The notes beneath the pieces were generated by a model. The model ran no database searches and had not been told where the DNA came from. It saw nothing but the letters and a program-made list of their open reading frames with translations. Of a stretch of DNA of 64,000 nucleotides, positions 62,027 through 64,000 are shown one piece after another (position 1 is the stretch's first letter; every line of letters starts with the position of its first letter). Location of the stretch: NCBI GenBank assembly GCA_013374015.1, contig BLLL01000006.1:24464-88463 (forward strand). Direction: 5' to 3'. The DNA is from Candidatus Desulfovibrio kirbyi (GTDB taxonomy: Bacteria > Desulfobacterota > Desulfovibrionia > Desulfovibrionales > Desulfovibrionaceae). The translations under genes were made by a program, and so were the position numbers.

Positions 62027-63798
62027 TGAAAACTTTGGAAATCAATAAAGAGTTCCCACGCGGACTTCTCCGCCCGGAATTGTTTCTAGGCGTGGCATCG
62101 TCGATTTCCGCGCGAAGTATCGGCGTGAACCTAAGTGAAGCGGGACGTCCCAGCGGTTCTCACTATTCCGGCAGTCGCTATGGACGTGGCGAAGTCGGGG
62201 AGTTTGTTTTGGTGGAAGGTCAACAATGCCTTCTTTTGGGACGCATTTCCGAAGTCCGCTTACGAGAGCAAGAACGCCGCTCAATAAAGCCAGGTTTAGC
62301 TGGCGGCAAGAATCTTGACGCAATTGGACAAATCCAACTTTTGGGAAGTGTTGCGCTGGACGAACTTCGCGTGACACCAGGCGTAGAAACTTATCCTCGT
62401 CTTGGCGACCGTATTTATGCCGCTCCGCACCGATTTATCTCGCTTCTGCCTCTGCTTATGGAGAAAAAAGAGACTGAGAGTCAAGTCTCCCTTGACATTG
62501 GTTTCGTTGATTCCGTCAGCGATAGCAAAGTTTCTGTGAAACCTGAAAAATTGTTTGGTCGTCACTGTGCAATTCTTGGCTCAACAGGTGGCGGCAAAAG
62601 TTGGACGACAGCGCGTATTGTTGAAGAGTGTATACAACACAAATCAAAAATTATTCTGCTTGACGCTACAGGAGAGTACAGGGATTTCCACGGGCAGTAT
62701 ATAGAAAATTGCCATCTTGGTTCTCCAGTGAGAACAGCAAATGTTTCTCAGGTATGTTCTTTACCGCCGACAAGTTTTATTGAGTCTGATTTCATCGCAT
62801 TGTTTGAGCCGTCAGGAAAAGTGCAAGGACCAAAATTAAAATCTGCAATTGAAAGTTTACGTCTTGCAAAGATATGTACAGATAATTCAATTGAAAATGG
62901 AGGCATTGTTATTGAAAATGGAGTCCTTGTTAAGGAAGGCAAAGAGAAACTACCAATACAAAGGGCACTCGTAAAATATGCCGAAACGATACAAGACCCA
63001 AGTGCTCCATTTGATGTTAAATTGCTACCAAGACAAATTGTTGCTGAATGTGTGAATGATTATGGTGATCAGAAATGGAAAGGAAAAAACGAACAAGAAA
63101 TTGGGTGGTGTGCAGCATTAATTGCACGTATTAACGCCGTATTTAAATCGCATGTCCTCAAGTGTGTATTCTCTGCTAACGGAATGCCACCTATTACACA
63201 AAAATTTGATAGTTTTTTGGCATATGACAAACGCCTTTTTCGCATTTGTATGAGTGGTATTGGATACGAATTTAAAGCCAGAGAAATTATTGCTAACGTC
63301 ATCGGCAGGTATTTGTTGAACAGGGCAAGAAACGGAGACTTTCATGAAAAACCTACAATAGTTATTGTGGATGAAGCCCATAATTTTCTTGGTCGGCATA
63401 TTGGGGCAGAAGACTACATTGCCAAACTTGACGCTTTTGAAATTATTGCCAAAGAAGGTAGAAAATACGGGCTGAGTATCTGCTTGGCGACACAGAGGCC
63501 ACGGGACATTACCGAAGGCGTTCTAAGCCAGATGGGCACCATGATTGTCCACCGCCTCACCAATGACAAAGACAGGGAAGTTGTTGAACGCGCTTGTGGC
63601 GAAATAGACAAGGCGGCATCTGCCTTTCTGCCCAACCTTCGCCCAGGACAAGCCGCCATTATTGGAGTTGACTTTCCCATTCCCCTGACAGTTCAAATAG
63701 AAAAGCCAAATACGCGGCCTAAATCCGATGGGCCTGACTATCAAACATACTGGAAGTTACAGAAAGCAGCTGTTCAGCGAACTCTCCGTTCTCATTGA
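62026..63798 (+). CDS. HerA-like FtsK/HerA-superfamily ATPase
   Basis: HCAILGSTGGGKSWTTARIVEE (Walker A), TIVIVDEAHNFLG (Walker B), GLSICLATQRPRDITEGVLSQMGTMIVHRLTNDKDREVVERA; start overlaps the SIR2 stop. Confidence 0.92.
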   Translation: MKTLEINKEFPRGLLRPELFLGVASSISARSIGVNLSEAGRPSGSHYSGSRYGRGEVGEFVLVEGQQCLLLGRISEVRLREQERRSIKPGLAGGKNLDAIGQIQLLGSVALDELRVTPGVETYPRLGDRIYAAPHRFISLLPLLMEKKETESQVSLDIGFVDSVSDSKVSVKPEKLFGRHCAILGSTGGGKSWTTARIVEECIQHKSKIILLDATGEYRDFHGQYIENCHLGSPVRTANVSQVCSLPPTSFIESDFIALFEPSGKVQGPKLKSAIESLRLAKICTDNSIENGGIVIENGVLVKEGKEKLPIQRALVKYAETIQDPSAPFDVKLLPRQIVAECVNDYGDQKWKGKNEQEIGWCAALIARINAVFKSHVLKCVFSANGMPPITQKFDSFLAYDKRLFRICMSGIGYEFKAREIIANVIGRYLLNRARNGDFHEKPTIVIVDEAHNFLGRHIGAEDYIAKLDAFEIIAKEGRKYGLSICLATQRPRDITEGVLSQMGTMIVHRLTNDKDREVVERACGEIDKAASAFLPNLRPGQAAIIGVDFPIPLTVQIEKPNTRPKSDGPDYQTYWKLQKAAVQRTLRSH

Positions 63799-63895
63799 GC
63801 AAGCTAGAAGCACGGTTGATGCCCTGACTCTGCTTTTCTGGAAAATCGGCAAGCGTGTCAATGAGGCAGTTTTACGGAATCACAAACTATACTGA
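63758..63895 (+). pseudogene. N-terminal fragment of a DUF1016/YhcG-family protein
   Basis: Reading frame overlapping the herA end: YRKQLFSELSVLIEQARSTVDALTLLFWKIGKRVNEAVLRNHKLY*; matches the DUF1016 N-terminal pattern then stops. Confidence 0.65.
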
Positions 63896-64000
63896 CAGGC
63901 GACAGGCATACGCCACCCCACCCCAAAAGCCTGCCGCGTGATTTTCAGCACGGGCGCCGCCTGACGGCGCTTGAATTCCGACAGACGCACAAGGCGCGCC
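63880..64000 (-). CDS. nadE: Probable C-terminus of NAD+ synthetase, runs off window
   Basis: Minus-strand ...ARLVRLSEFKRRQAAPVLKITRQAFGVGWRMPVACQYSL*; resembles the NadE C-terminal E[FY]KRRQ.PPVL...RAFG.G.RMPIA pattern. Confidence 0.6.
   Translation of the reverse strand, partial: ARLVRLSEFKRRQAAPVLKITRQAFGVGWRMPVACQYSL

Noticed and set aside
57358-63798. DISARM or BREX system
   Set aside because: No DrmA/B, PglZ, BrxL or DUF1998 genes; only the methyltransferase is superficially similar to DrmMI/PglX.

Overview
Read by eye from the sequence and the supplied ORF track; no searches were run. The window is a mostly core bacterial chromosome segment. Gene content and synteny suggest a deltaproteobacterium of the Desulfovibrionaceae type (inference). 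Core genes include argD, speB, panB, priA, relA/spoT, leuS-holA-radC-lon-ispG, trpS-ruvX-mltG, rapZ, rpoN, rsmA, pyrG, tsaD, fbp, pgsA, pcm, rsmD, fabZ and alr, with complete tRNA-fMet, tRNA-Leu(CAG) and tRNA-Phe(GAA). Accessory DNA sits at tRNA loci. (i) A 3' tRNA-Ser(GGA) remnant at 581-641 lies beside an edge-truncated restriction-type ORF. (ii) A Type I R-M operon at 6206-11981, next to tRNA-fMet, has a half-size HsdS and a frameshifted ATPase ORF. (iii) A defence island of about 7 kb between tRNA-Phe and the 3' end of a nadE-like gene encodes a Type IIG/IIL-like DNA methyltransferase, a SIR2 protein and a HerA ATPase, followed by a DUF1016/YhcG fragment. The most interesting non-checklist signals are: a near-perfect sigma-54 promoter followed about 65 nt later by an intrinsic terminator, which is a candidate sigma-54-dependent small RNA or speB attenuator; an EndoQ-like PHP nuclease fused to a UvrD helicase; and short gene stubs absent from the ORF track (hpf, an EF-G-like fragment, DUF1016) that suggest ongoing gene erosion.
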